Shown one piece after another: positions 7,472-15,338 of a DNA stretch of 38,700 bases. The notes below the pieces were generated by a model that saw nothing but the letters and a program-made list of their open reading frames with translations, made no database searches and was not told the DNA's origin. Position 1 is the first letter of the stretch. Each line of letters opens with the position of its first letter. Source of the stretch: Blastococcus sp. CT_GayMR20. Lineage in GTDB: Bacteria > Actinomycetota > Actinomycetes > Mycobacteriales > Geodermatophilaceae. The position numbers and the translations under genes are program-made. Location of the stretch: positions 1 through 38,700 of the forward strand of contig NZ_SPQM01000033.1 of NCBI RefSeq assembly GCF_004570345.1. The letters run 5' to 3'.

Positions 7472-8185
7472 TCAGGAGAGCCGGATCGCCACGGCCGCGG
7501 CGACGGTGCCCAGCGAGTTCGTCGCCAGGTGCAGCAGCACGGGAGCGAGCAGGCTGCCGCTGCGCACGCGCAGCCACGTGAAGAGGATGCCGGCGGCGGC
7601 CGTCCCCGCACAGGCCAGCAGGACGGCGGCCGGGACGGCGACCCCGTCGACGACGTCGTTGGCCTCCAGCGCGGCGAGCGTCGGGCGGACGTGCCAGATC
7701 CCGAAGAGCGCCGACGAGGCGACCGCGGCCCACGACAGCGGGACCAGCCGGACGAGGGCGGCGAGCAGGACGCCCCGGAAGGCGACCTCCTCCCACAGCA
7801 CCGTGCCGAAGGGGACGCGGACGAGGACCTGGTAGGCGATCTCGCCGCCGTCCAGGGCCTCGACCCGCGCATCGGTCAGGAGCGGGCGCAGCGCGGGAAC
7901 GGCCACGGCGACGGCGAGACCCGCCGCGACTGCTCCGGCGCAGGCGCCGCCCCACCGCAGCCCGGCCGGCAGCGTGCGCCGCGCCAGACCCAGGTCGTCC
8001 CAGGTCAGGCCGGTCGACCGGGCGCCGGCCAGCAGTACCGCGGCGGCACCGAGATTGGCCACCACGTAGGACGCCGGATATCCCGGGAGCCGGGTGACGA
8101 CCAGGTTGTTCCACGCGGCCAGGACGGTCACCAGACCGCCGGTGAATCCCAGGAGTCTGCGCCGGCCGACTGCCCGGTCGCTCAC
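7472..8185 (-). CDS. CPBP family intramembrane glutamic endopeptidase
   Basis: 237 residues, mostly hydrophobic helices. All three CPBP (CAAX-protease/bacteriocin-processing) motifs are present: WEEVAFRGVLL with Glu132-Glu133-x3-Arg137, FGIWHV with His165, and LLHLATNSLG near 215-224. Family members cleave proteins within the membrane, including prenylated-protein, bacteriocin-immunity and anti-sigma-like substrates; the substrate here is unknown. GTG 8185 gives a start right before the first hydrophobic helix. A CCCGAT hexamer 6 bases upstream of the GTG fits the leaderless pattern seen elsewhere in the window. A separate minus-strand gene ends 12 bases upstream. Confidence 0.85.
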   Translation of the reverse strand: MSDRAVGRRRLLGFTGGLVTVLAAWNNLVVTRLPGYPASYVVANLGAAAVLLAGARSTGLTWDDLGLARRTLPAGLRWGGACAGAVAAGLAVAVAVPALRPLLTDARVEALDGGEIAYQVLVRVPFGTVLWEEVAFRGVLLAALVRLVPLSWAAVASSALFGIWHVRPTLAALEANDVVDGVAVPAAVLLACAGTAAAGILFTWLRVRSGSLLAPVLLHLATNSLGTVAAAVAIRLS

Positions 8186-8197
8186 CGCGGCATCGGG

Positions 8198-9124
8198 TCA
8201 GGGCGTCGATCGGACGGGTACCGGGAGGCGCTCGGCGTCATCCCCTCTCGGAGCACCTCTCCGCGCCGCCCACCAGCCGTACGCACCCGTGAGCACGATC
8301 GCGACGAGGAAGAGGAAGTAGATCCACAGCCGCGCGTCGTGCCGGCTGATCTGCGGCCAGTACCAGGCCACCGCGACGAACTGGAACACGCCGAAGGCCG
8401 TGTAGGTCACGCCGGACACGAACAGCCGGCCGAGGTCGCCCTGGCGGATGACCAGGGCCGCGGCGACGCCGAGGGCGATGAGCCAGGAGCCGACGATCTG
8501 CGCGCTGAGCGGGGTCAGCTCCCACGGCCAGAAGTTCGCGGCGGGCTCGGGTTCCCGCTGGTGGTGCACGGTCATGCCGCCGCCGAACAGCACCACTCCG
8601 GCGGTGAACATCACCGCCCCCTCGAGGGTCAGCACCACCGTCAGCCAGTCCGGCATCGGCCGCCGCACCGGAGCGGGCCTCATCCTCCGCCGCTCCTCGC
8701 GGATCACCACCAGGAGGCAGGCCAGCGGGACGACGAGGTAGACGCCCAGCCACACCCACGCCGCGACCCGGGCGAACGGGCCGCCGTCGACCAGGTGCAG
8801 CCGGTGCAGGTGGATGCCCGTCGCGACGGCGGTGAGGACCGTGAACACGGTGACGGTGAGGACGGGGACCCGGATCCGGCTCCAGTCCGGCTGCCGGAGG
8901 GAGGCGACCGCGAGCACGAAGCCGGCGCCGTACGCGGCGCCGAGGAACGCCGCGGTCAGTTCCGTCCGGATCGACCAGGCCCAGTAGCGGTCGGCGACGT
9001 CGGCGAGCACCAGCAGCTGGAAGACCGCGAGAGCCGTGAGCGCCGCGAAGGCGACGAGCAGCCACCGGGTGCCGGTCAGCACGCCGTCCTGGGTGGGCCG
9101 GGTCTCCGTCTCGACGGGAACCAT
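8198..9124 (-). CDS. Conserved hypothetical eight-helix membrane protein
   Basis: 308 residues with about eight hydrophobic segments, including LVAFAALTALAVFQLLVLA, FLGAAYGAGFVLAVASL, VPVLTVTVFTVLTAVATG, VAAWVWLGVYLVVPLACLLV, GSWLIALGVAAALVI and IYFLFLVAIVLTGAYGWWA. Basic loops such as REERRRMRPAPVRRP lie between helices 4 and 5. I recognise no family and no catalytic motif; a single HLHRLHLVDG loop contains two histidines. ATG 9124 starts MVPVETETRPTQDG shortly before helix 1; GTG 9127 is adjacent in frame. It is followed on the same strand by the CPBP protease after 12 bases, so the two are probably co-transcribed. Confidence 0.72.
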   Translation of the reverse strand: MVPVETETRPTQDGVLTGTRWLLVAFAALTALAVFQLLVLADVADRYWAWSIRTELTAAFLGAAYGAGFVLAVASLRQPDWSRIRVPVLTVTVFTVLTAVATGIHLHRLHLVDGGPFARVAAWVWLGVYLVVPLACLLVVIREERRRMRPAPVRRPMPDWLTVVLTLEGAVMFTAGVVLFGGGMTVHHQREPEPAANFWPWELTPLSAQIVGSWLIALGVAAALVIRQGDLGRLFVSGVTYTAFGVFQFVAVAWYWPQISRHDARLWIYFLFLVAIVLTGAYGWWAARRGAPRGDDAERLPVPVRSTP

Positions 9125-9144
9125 CACTGCCGTCCTGGTCGCTC

Positions 9145-9160
9145 TGCTCGCGCGCGAGCA
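9145..9160. promoter_or_regulatory. 16-base perfect palindrome upstream of the eight-helix membrane protein
   Basis: TGCTCGCGCGCGAGCA is fully self-complementary and lies 20-36 bases before the minus-strand start at 9124, in the only noncoding gap (9125-9258) between that gene and the polymerase. It could be an operator or a leader hairpin. In GC-rich DNA a palindrome this long can occur by chance. Confidence 0.3.
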
Positions 9161-9258
9161 CGTGTCGCCGGGATTCGGGGTTCTCGGCGATGTCGAGAGT
9201 CGTCCTCTCCCGCCGTCCCGACAAGTGTCTTCCGGTCCTCGACCGCACCGGCCGGGCG

Positions 9259-10914
9259 TCAGCCGGCGTCCGCCCAGGACCCGACGACGGCGACGTCGAG
9301 CGGGAAGTCCACGGGGAAGGCGCCGAACAGCAGCCGGCCCGCCTCCGCCGCGGCCCGGTGGACGGCCGCCACCACCTCGCCGGCGAGGTGCTCGGGCGTG
9401 TGCACGACCACCTCGTCGTGCAGGAAGAACACCAGGTGCGGACGTTCCTCGACCGTGCCGGCGCCCAGCCGCCACAGCCGGTTGCGGAGGTCGGCCAGCC
9501 AGCACAGGGCCCACTCCGCACCGGTGCCCTGGACGACGAAGTTGCGGGTGAACCGGCCCCAGGCCCGGCGGTGGCGGTCCCGGTCCTCGGCCGACTCCCC
9601 GGCGTCGGGCGGTTCGCCTGGCTCGTCGGGCTGCTCCGCCCGGCCGCGGGGTACAGGGGAACCCCGGCCGAGCAGGGTGTGGACCACCTCGCCCCGCTCC
9701 CCCGCCCGGGCGGCCTCCTCGACCAGCCCGATGGCCCGGGGATACCGGCGCGTCAGGCCGGGCATCATGCGCCCGCTCTCGCCGCGTGTCGCGCCGTACA
9801 TCGCGCCCAGCATGCCCGCCTTCGCGTCCGCCCTGGTCGCAACGGCGCCGGCGGCGACCATGCCGGCGTAGAGGTCGGTCGACCGCGCCGCCTCCGCCAT
9901 GGCCTCGTCCCGGCTCATCCCGGCCAGCACCCGCGGCTCCAGTTGGGCGACGTCCGCGACGACGAACCGCCAGCCGTCGTCGGCCACGGCCGCCGGGCGC
10001 ACCTGGGCAGGCACCGACAGCGCGCCGCCGCCGTTGGAGGCCCACCGTCCGGTCACGACGCCGCCCGGCAGGAAGTACGAGCGGAACCGGCCCTCGCGCA
10101 CCCAGCTGTCCAGCCAGTTCCAGCCGTTGGCCTGCAGCAGGCGGGAGAGCTTCTTGTACTCGAGCAAGGCCGGGATGCCCGGGTGCTCCAGCTGCTCGAG
10201 CGTCCAGGAGCGCGTGTCGCCGACCGGCAGTCCCGAGGCCTGCAGAGCCCGCAGCAGGCTCCCCGGTGAGTCGGGGTTCAGATCAGGGGCGGCGAACGCC
10301 CCACGGATCTCGGTGAGCAGCCGCTCGAGGGTCGCCGGCCGGGAACCCCCCGGCGGGCGCGGACCCAGGAGCTCGGTCAGCAGGCGCTCGTGCACGTCGG
10401 CCCGCCACGGCAGCCCGGCGAACGTCATCTCGGCGGCCACCAGCGCACCGGAGTTCTCCGCGGCCAGCAGCAGTCCGAGGCGCCCCCGCTCCGCCGCGGC
10501 CGCGAGCGCCGCCAGCTGCCGGCCGTGCTCGGCGACCGGGTCGAGCAGGTCCGCCGGGTCGTCGAGCGGGAAGAGTGCCGGGTCGGCGGCGGTGACCGGC
10601 TGCAGGCGGTCCCATCCCGCGGTGTCCTCGCCGGTGAGCAGGCCCTGGTCGACGAAGGGGGACCGCCGGAGGACGGCGTGGCTGAGCCTCAGGTCCCAGC
10701 ACCGCTCCACCCGGACGCCGGCCTCCAGCAGCGCCGGGTACCAGCGGGTGGTGTCGTCCCACACCCAGCGGACCGCGGCTCCCTCTCGCTCCCGGACGAC
10801 GTCGGCGAGGACGGCGGCCGGGACGACGGTGACGCGGTCCTCCGCACCGTCGTCGTCGCACTCGCGCAGCTCGACGGCGTCCCCGCCGCGGCGCACGAGC
10901 ACGACCCGGTCCAC
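9259..10914 (-). CDS. Family-A DNA polymerase (Pol I-like; actinobacterial 'bifunctional 3'-5' exonuclease/DNA polymerase')
   Basis: About 551 residues, much shorter than Pol I (~900), with no 5'-nuclease domain. Polymerase motifs are intact: motif A VVADVAQLEPRVLAGM (catalytic Asp, Glu and Arg), motif B RADAKAGMLGAMYGATRGE, and motif C FFLHDEVVVH. The N-terminal part (WVWDDTTRWYPALLEAG onward) resembles a decayed 3'-5' exonuclease domain in which I do not see the DEDD metal ligands. A Pro/Glu/Asp-rich insert (RAEQPDEPGEPPDAGESAED) lies between motifs B and C. I choose GTG 10914 because a GAGACT -10-like hexamer ends exactly 6 bases upstream and the longer GTG at 10965 would overlap the divergent STAS gene. 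The role is probably repair or translesion synthesis; not proven for the family as far as I know. Confidence 0.85.
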   Translation of the reverse strand: MDRVVLVRRGGDAVELRECDDDGAEDRVTVVPAAVLADVVREREGAAVRWVWDDTTRWYPALLEAGVRVERCWDLRLSHAVLRRSPFVDQGLLTGEDTAGWDRLQPVTAADPALFPLDDPADLLDPVAEHGRQLAALAAAAERGRLGLLLAAENSGALVAAEMTFAGLPWRADVHERLLTELLGPRPPGGSRPATLERLLTEIRGAFAAPDLNPDSPGSLLRALQASGLPVGDTRSWTLEQLEHPGIPALLEYKKLSRLLQANGWNWLDSWVREGRFRSYFLPGGVVTGRWASNGGGALSVPAQVRPAAVADDGWRFVVADVAQLEPRVLAGMSRDEAMAEAARSTDLYAGMVAAGAVATRADAKAGMLGAMYGATRGESGRMMPGLTRRYPRAIGLVEEAARAGERGEVVHTLLGRGSPVPRGRAEQPDEPGEPPDAGESAEDRDRHRRAWGRFTRNFVVQGTGAEWALCWLADLRNRLWRLGAGTVEERPHLVFFLHDEVVVHTPEHLAGEVVAAVHRAAAEAGRLLFGAFPVDFPLDVAVVGSWADAG

Positions 10915-10952
10915 GCCGGCAGTCTCGCCGACGGGTCCGACACACTGCTCCC

Positions 10953-11291
10953 GTGACCACGACACCGGCGGGGCGCGGCATCGTCCGCCTGCTCAACACG
11001 GCCGACGGACGGGCGCTGTGCCTCGCCGGTGAGGTCGACGCGGACGCCGTCGACGCCTTCCTCCGGCGCTACGGCCGCGAACCGGTGCGCGTCGATCGCA
11101 TCGACGCCGGCTCGGTCACGTGGCTGTCGGAACCGGCGGTCGACCTCGTCCTCGACCATCTCGACGCGGCCGGCCGCGCCGGGCGGCCGGTGGCGTGCAG
11201 CGGCCCTCCGCAGGTGCGCCGGCTGCTCGCCGGCGGGCATGCTTCCCGGACCGTCCCGACCGAGGAGGGGCCCGCACACCCGTGGACATGA
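10953..11291 (+). CDS. STAS domain-like protein (anti-sigma factor antagonist fold)
   Basis: 112 residues. The sequence RALCLAGEVDADAVDAFLRRYG, then VRVDRIDAGSVTWLSEPAVDLVLDHL and GRPVACSGPPQVRRLL follows the strand-helix order of single STAS domains such as SpoIIAA/RsbV. DAGSVTWLS occupies the place of the loop that carries the phosphorylatable serine; whether that serine is a substrate is unknown, and no anti-sigma kinase gene is nearby. GTG 10953 is preceded by CACACT at exactly 6 bases, suggesting a leaderless transcript divergent from the polymerase. Its stop overlaps the ATG of the VOC gene (ATGA at 11288-11291). Confidence 0.62.
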   Translation: MTTTPAGRGIVRLLNTADGRALCLAGEVDADAVDAFLRRYGREPVRVDRIDAGSVTWLSEPAVDLVLDHLDAAGRAGRPVACSGPPQVRRLLAGGHASRTVPTEEGPAHPWT

Positions 11292-11677
11292 AACTCGAGC
11301 TCGTGCCGGTCCCCGTGGCCGACGTCGACCGGGCGAAGGCGTTCTACGCCGAGAAGCTGGGCTTCGCCATCGACGTCGACGTCCGGCCCAGGGAGGGCAT
11401 GCGGGTCGTCCAGCTCACGCCGCCCGGCTCCGCGTGCTCGATCGTCGTCGGCACGGGGCTCGGCGGGATCTCGGCGGCCGCCGCCGGGTCCGTACGCGGC
11501 CTGCACCTCGTGGTCGCCGACATCGAGGCCGCCCGCGCCGAGCTCCGCAGCCGGGGAGTGGACGTCGGGGAGATCGACGACGTCGGCGGCGGCGTGCGGT
11601 ACGCCTCGATCACCGACCCCGACGGCAACACCCTGCTGCTGCAGGAGATGGCGTGGCGGACCGGCGAGGCGTTCTGA
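11288..11677 (+). CDS. VOC superfamily (glyoxalase/bleomycin-resistance fold) protein
   Basis: 129 residues with two beta-alpha-beta3 units: KLELVPVPVADVDRAKAFYA then EKLGFAIDVDV, and LHLVVADIEAARAELRSRGV then the closing YASITDPDGNTLLLQE. The latter is the typical VOC C-terminus with a metal-ligand Glu (LLLQE). Family members are lyases, isomerases, dioxygenases or drug-binding proteins; nothing here narrows the substrate. ATG 11288 overlaps the STAS stop by 4 bases; GAGGAGG lies rather far upstream (19 bases), so translation probably depends on coupling. GTG 11282 is a possible two-codon-longer start. It runs convergently to the next gene with only 4 bases between stops. Confidence 0.85.
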   Translation: MKLELVPVPVADVDRAKAFYAEKLGFAIDVDVRPREGMRVVQLTPPGSACSIVVGTGLGGISAAAAGSVRGLHLVVADIEAARAELRSRGVDVGEIDDVGGGVRYASITDPDGNTLLLQEMAWRTGEAF

Positions 11678-11681
11678 CTCG

Positions 11682-12092
11682 TCAGGGCCGCCACTCGGGG
11701 CGGTAGTCGGAATGGTCGGCGTAGGGCACGGCCAGCAGCGCGAGCGTGAGCGCGGCCAGCTGGTGCTGGTCGTGCGGTGAGAGCAGGAAGTCGGCCATGC
11801 CGTGAGGACGCGCGCCCAGGAACGCCCGGTCGAAGCCGGAGTCCCGGCAGGCCATGACGAGCCGCCGTTTCGCCGCGCACTCGGTGATCACCCGGGCCGG
11901 GTCGTGCCGCGCGACGTGCTGCGCCACGTGCGGGTCGGGTGGCCCGGGCGCTGCGCCGTCCTCGGGTCGCCAGCGGTCCCGAACGGCCGCGGCCGCGTCG
12001 GTGGCGATCCGCTTGTCCTCGGCGATGCGGGCCAGGAGGAACTCGTCGAGGGTCGGCACCATGTCCGGCTCGAGGCCCGACTGCTCGTCCAT
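11682..12092 (-). CDS. DUF6221-like protein
   Basis: 136 residues, soluble. The N-terminal LDEFLLARIAEDKRIATDAA, the central VAQHVARHDPARVITECAAKR and a C-terminal segment ending in YADHSDYRPEW resemble the small actinobacterial DUF6221 family, which is common on chromosomes and phages and has no known function. Similarity is from memory of the family pattern. ATG 12092 has CAGGAT ending 6 bases upstream, the leaderless arrangement. The gene is single, between a convergent VOC gene and an SGNH esterase whose stop lies 53 bases upstream. Confidence 0.65.
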   Translation of the reverse strand: MDEQSGLEPDMVPTLDEFLLARIAEDKRIATDAAAAVRDRWRPEDGAAPGPPDPHVAQHVARHDPARVITECAAKRRLVMACRDSGFDRAFLGARPHGMADFLLSPHDQHQLAALTLALLAVPYADHSDYRPEWRP

Positions 12093-12145
12093 GGCGCCAT
12101 CCTGCCGTGCGCCTGGCGGGGCTGGGGCCCACCCGGCCGCCGGGG

Positions 12146-13006
12146 TCAGTTGAGGCCGAGCACCTTCATCGCCTGCGCGGCCATCTGCTGCTCGCCCAGC
12201 GCGTTCGGGTGCACGACGACCGGGTTGGTGCCCTGGAGCACCGGCTCGATCCAGCGGACGCCGATCGGCTGGCAGGCGTCGTGGCCCTCCGAGACCTTGT
12301 TCATGTTCACGTAGGTGACGCCGGTCGCCGCGGCAGCGCGCTTCACTGCGTCGTTCAGGGTCGTCTGGATGCCGCGGAGATAGGGGACGTCGCCCTCGGC
12401 CACCGGCATGCGGTCGAAGCAACCGCCGGTCCGGGGCAGGATCCAGGGGTACCCGAGGATGGCGACCTCCGCGTCCGGCGCCGCCGCCCGGACCGCCTGC
12501 AGCGCCTTCACCAGCGACGGGTAGGTCGTCCCGCGGACGGTGTCCTCGAACGAGGAGCCGTACCGGTCCTTGCAGGGGCTGCCCTGGCCGAGCGTCGAGA
12601 CGCCGGCCTGGCCGCACTGGAGGAGCGAGTTGATGAAGACGCCGCTGTCGTTGCCGCCGATGGTCATGGTGATGAGCTCGGCGTCGGGGCCCACCGCTTC
12701 GAGCTGGGGCGCCACACCGTCGTACTGCGGCTCGAAGTAGTCGCCGGTGTCGGCGCCGCCGCAGGTCACGTCGGTGAGCTGCGCGCCGGTCGCGGCCGCG
12801 ATCAGGTGTGGATAGTTGCCCGTCGACCGGAGGCACTGCGGAGCAGCCGTCGGGTCGGGCGGGAGGACGCCGGAGGCGGCGCTGTAGGAGTCGCCGAGAG
12901 CGACGTACCGCAGCGGCTCGGTCGCCTGGGACGCCGGGGCGCCCAGCAGGGCGAACAGCAGGGCGGCGAGGACACACGCGGCAAGACGTCGCACTGGGTT
13001 CTCCAT
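12146..13006 (-). CDS. Secreted SGNH-family esterase/lipase
   Basis: 286 residues. The N-terminus MENPVRRLAACVLAALLFALL, followed by GAPASQA-TE, is a Sec signal peptide with likely cleavage after ASQA (about residue 28). The mature enzyme starts with block I YVALGDSYSAASG (nucleophile Ser), has block III TIGGNDSG (Gly/Asn oxyanion), and ends with block V VHPNALGEQQMA (His). Six cysteines (TAAPQC, VTCGG, LQCGQ, SPCKD, GGCFD, DACQP) match the three disulfides of the Streptomyces-type secreted lipase/esterase group. It probably hydrolyses acyl esters outside the cell. Its start faces the dienelactone hydrolase gene across about 98 bases. Confidence 0.88.
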   Translation of the reverse strand: MENPVRRLAACVLAALLFALLGAPASQATEPLRYVALGDSYSAASGVLPPDPTAAPQCLRSTGNYPHLIAAATGAQLTDVTCGGADTGDYFEPQYDGVAPQLEAVGPDAELITMTIGGNDSGVFINSLLQCGQAGVSTLGQGSPCKDRYGSSFEDTVRGTTYPSLVKALQAVRAAAPDAEVAILGYPWILPRTGGCFDRMPVAEGDVPYLRGIQTTLNDAVKRAAAATGVTYVNMNKVSEGHDACQPIGVRWIEPVLQGTNPVVVHPNALGEQQMAAQAMKVLGLN

Positions 13007-13104
13007 CGGTCCGTCGGGTTACTGGCCGGTACAACGGCCGATGACGGCCGGGGTTACGGCCCGTTCTCCTGCCGACAGCCCGCCCGTCGGTCAGGATGAC
13101 GGCC

Positions 13105-13827
13105 GTGCCGGACGTCGACCTCTCCGGACCCAGCGCGCGACGCGGGGGCTCCGAGCCGCTGAAGGCCTACCTCGCCGTCCCTGACGGCGACGGTCCCTGG
13201 CCGGGCGTGGTGGTGCTCCACGAGATCTTCGGCATGGACAGGGTCACCCGCGCCAACGCCGACCGGCTCGCGCGGGCCGGCTACCTGGCCCTCGCCGTCG
13301 ACCTGTTCAGCCAGGGCGGCGCGCGCCGGTGCCTCGTCCCGACGATCCGGGCGATGTCGGCCGGCGAGGGCCGCGCGTACACCGACATCGAGACGGCCCG
13401 CACCTGGCTCGGCGCCGACCCGCGGTGCACCGGCAGGGTCGGCGTCATCGGCTTCTGCCTCGGTGGGGGCTTCGCCCTCATGACCGCCGACTCGGGCTTC
13501 GACGTCGCGTCGGCGAACTACGGCCACCTTCCGCCGGACCCGGAGGCCACGCTGGCCGGCGCCTGCCCGATCGTCGCAAGTTTCGGCGGCCGCGACCGGA
13601 CCCTCCGCGGCGCCGCGGCCCGCCTGGAGACGGCGCTGACCCAGGTGGGCGTCGTCCACGACGTGAAGGAGTACCCCACCGCTGGGCACGCGTTCTGCAC
13701 CCCGGCGGAGGCGTTCCCCCGGCCGGTGCGCCCGGTCCTCCGGGTCGCGGGCATCGGCGCCGACCCGGCGGCGGCCGCGGACGCCTGGCGGCGCATCGAG
13801 TCCTTCTTCGCCGAACACCTCGCCTGA
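13105..13827 (+). CDS. Dienelactone hydrolase family protein
   Basis: About 240 residues, alpha/beta hydrolase fold. Motifs: VVLHEIFGMDRVTR near the N-terminus, the nucleophile elbow VIGFCLGGGFAL (Cys, as in true dienelactone hydrolases), the acid in SFGGRDRTLRG, and the histidine in YPTAGHAF. Family members open lactones such as dienelactone in chloroaromatic breakdown, but most genomic copies have other, unknown substrates; no ring-cleavage genes are nearby. I prefer GTG 13105 because CAGGAT ends 7 bases upstream; ATG 13096 would add three residues but lies inside that hexamer. Confidence 0.82.
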   Translation: MPDVDLSGPSARRGGSEPLKAYLAVPDGDGPWPGVVVLHEIFGMDRVTRANADRLARAGYLALAVDLFSQGGARRCLVPTIRAMSAGEGRAYTDIETARTWLGADPRCTGRVGVIGFCLGGGFALMTADSGFDVASANYGHLPPDPEATLAGACPIVASFGGRDRTLRGAAARLETALTQVGVVHDVKEYPTAGHAFCTPAEAFPRPVRPVLRVAGIGADPAAAADAWRRIESFFAEHLA

Positions 13828-13877
13828 CCGGCGCGCGACCGTCCCCAGCCCCGGCGGAGGCGGCGTAGCGTGCCCGC

Positions 13878-13925
13878 GTGGCGCTGCCCACCCGCATGCA
13901 CCGGTCGGCTCCGGGGACGACGTGA
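13878..13925 (+). CDS. Possible 15-codon leaderless leader peptide before the sensor kinase gene
   Basis: A TAGCGT -10-like hexamer (13866-13871) is followed after 6 bases by GTG 13878. This frame codes for MALPTRMHRSAPGTT and stops at TGA 13923-13925, which shares its A with the ATG of the kinase gene (TGATG). This is what a leaderless upstream ORF coupled to the downstream start would look like, a layout known in mycobacteria. There is no run of one amino acid that would suggest attenuation. It is a prediction from spacing only. Confidence 0.35.
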   Translation: MALPTRMHRSAPGTT

Positions 13926-15307
13926 TGGACGCCGAGGAACTCCGCGGGCTGGGTCTCTTCGAGGGGACGCACGACGTCCTGCTGCGCGACCTGTCCGCCC
14001 CCGGCACCGAGGTGCGCTTCGTGCCGGGGCAGGAGGTCTTCGTCGAGGGTCGGCCCGCCGACTTCTGGTGGGTGCTGCTGGAGGGACGCGTCGACCTGGT
14101 CCGCCACGTGGGACGGGAGGAGCGGCACCTCGCCGTCATGGAGGTGCCGGGGCAGTGGGCCGGCGGCTTCCGCGCCTGGGACGAGCACGGCGCCTACCTC
14201 GCGACGGCCCGCGCGTCGACGGCCGGCCGCTTCTTCTGCGTGTCCGCCGAGGCGTTGCGGGACTGCGCGACGACCTGGTTCCCCCTCGGCGTGCACTTCA
14301 TCAAGGGGCTGTTCGGCACGGTGCGCAGCGTCGAGTCCACCACCCGGCAGAAGGAGGCCCTGATCGCGCTCGGCACCCTGGCCGCTGGTCTCGCGCACCA
14401 GCTCAACAACCCCGCTGCGGCCGCGACCCGGGCCGCCCACGGCCTCGCGGAGTCGAGCGCCGCCACGCTGACCTCGCTCCGGCGGCTGGCCACGGACGCG
14501 GTCTCCGCGGAGCAGTTCACCCGACTCGACGCACTCCGGCTGGCGATCACTCCCCGGCTCGCCCCCGCCGATCCGATGGAGGTCGCCGACCGCGAGGCCG
14601 CGGTCGCGGACTGGCTCGTCGCGCACGGGGTCCGGCACCCGTGGGGAACCGCCGCCCCCCTGGCCCGGGCCGGTGCCGACGCCGCCTGGTGCGACCAGGT
14701 GGCCTGGGTGCTGGCCGGCACCGCGCTCGAGCCCGGCCTGGAGTGGGTGGCGAGCACCCTCACCACGGCGAGTCTGCTGGAGCAGGTCACGGAGTCCACC
14801 CGGCGCATCTCCGACCTGGTCGCCGCGGCGAAGTCCTACTCCCAGCTCGATCGGGCGTCCATGCAGTGGACCGACGTCTCCGAGGGGCTGGAGAGCACGC
14901 TCATGATGCTGGCGGACCGGATCCCGCCGGGGGTACGGGTCGTGCGCGACTTCGGTGCGGACCTCCCCCGGATCCAGGCTGCGGCGGCCGAGCTCAACCA
15001 GGTGTGGACGCACCTCGTGGACAACGCCCTCCGCGCGATGGCGGCGCCGGGGACCCTGCGCGTCTCGACCCGGGCCGACGGCCCGGGAGGTGTCCTCGTC
15101 GAGATCGGCGACACGGGTGCCGGGATGACCCCCGAGGTCCGCATGCACGCCTTCGACCCGTTCTTCACGACCAGGGCCGTCGGGGACGGCGTCGGCCTCG
15201 GGCTCGACATCGCCCGCCGCATCGTCGAGGAGCACCGGGGGGAGATCTCGATCGACGCGGCGCCGGGCGAGACGGTGCTGCGGGTCCGGCTCCCGTCCGG
15301 TCGCTGA
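13925..15307 (+). CDS. Orphan sensor histidine kinase with N-terminal cyclic-nucleotide-binding-like domain
   Basis: 460 residues, no membrane segment. Residues ~20-130 form a Crp-like beta-roll (FVPGQEVFVEGRPADFWWVLLEGRV split over 33-56), but the phosphate-binding cassette expected to contain a Gly-Glu...Arg pattern reads FRAWDEHGAYLATARAS, so cAMP binding is doubtful. The phosphoacceptor is His158 in LAAGLAHQLNNPAAAA. The ATPase has N-box ELNQVWTHLVDNAL (356-369), G1 DTGAG (396) and G2 GDGVGLGL (420). About 150 residues separate H-box and the final DHp-like helix, longer than usual. No response regulator is adjacent. ATG 13925 has GGGGA 7 bases upstream; GTG 13922 is an in-frame alternative. 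Confidence 0.85.
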   Translation: MDAEELRGLGLFEGTHDVLLRDLSAPGTEVRFVPGQEVFVEGRPADFWWVLLEGRVDLVRHVGREERHLAVMEVPGQWAGGFRAWDEHGAYLATARASTAGRFFCVSAEALRDCATTWFPLGVHFIKGLFGTVRSVESTTRQKEALIALGTLAAGLAHQLNNPAAAATRAAHGLAESSAATLTSLRRLATDAVSAEQFTRLDALRLAITPRLAPADPMEVADREAAVADWLVAHGVRHPWGTAAPLARAGADAAWCDQVAWVLAGTALEPGLEWVASTLTTASLLEQVTESTRRISDLVAAAKSYSQLDRASMQWTDVSEGLESTLMMLADRIPPGVRVVRDFGADLPRIQAAAAELNQVWTHLVDNALRAMAAPGTLRVSTRADGPGGVLVEIGDTGAGMTPEVRMHAFDPFFTTRAVGDGVGLGLDIARRIVEEHRGEISIDAAPGETVLRVRLPSGR

Positions 15308-15338
15308 CCGCGCCGGCCGTCGCTGGCACGATGGGTCG

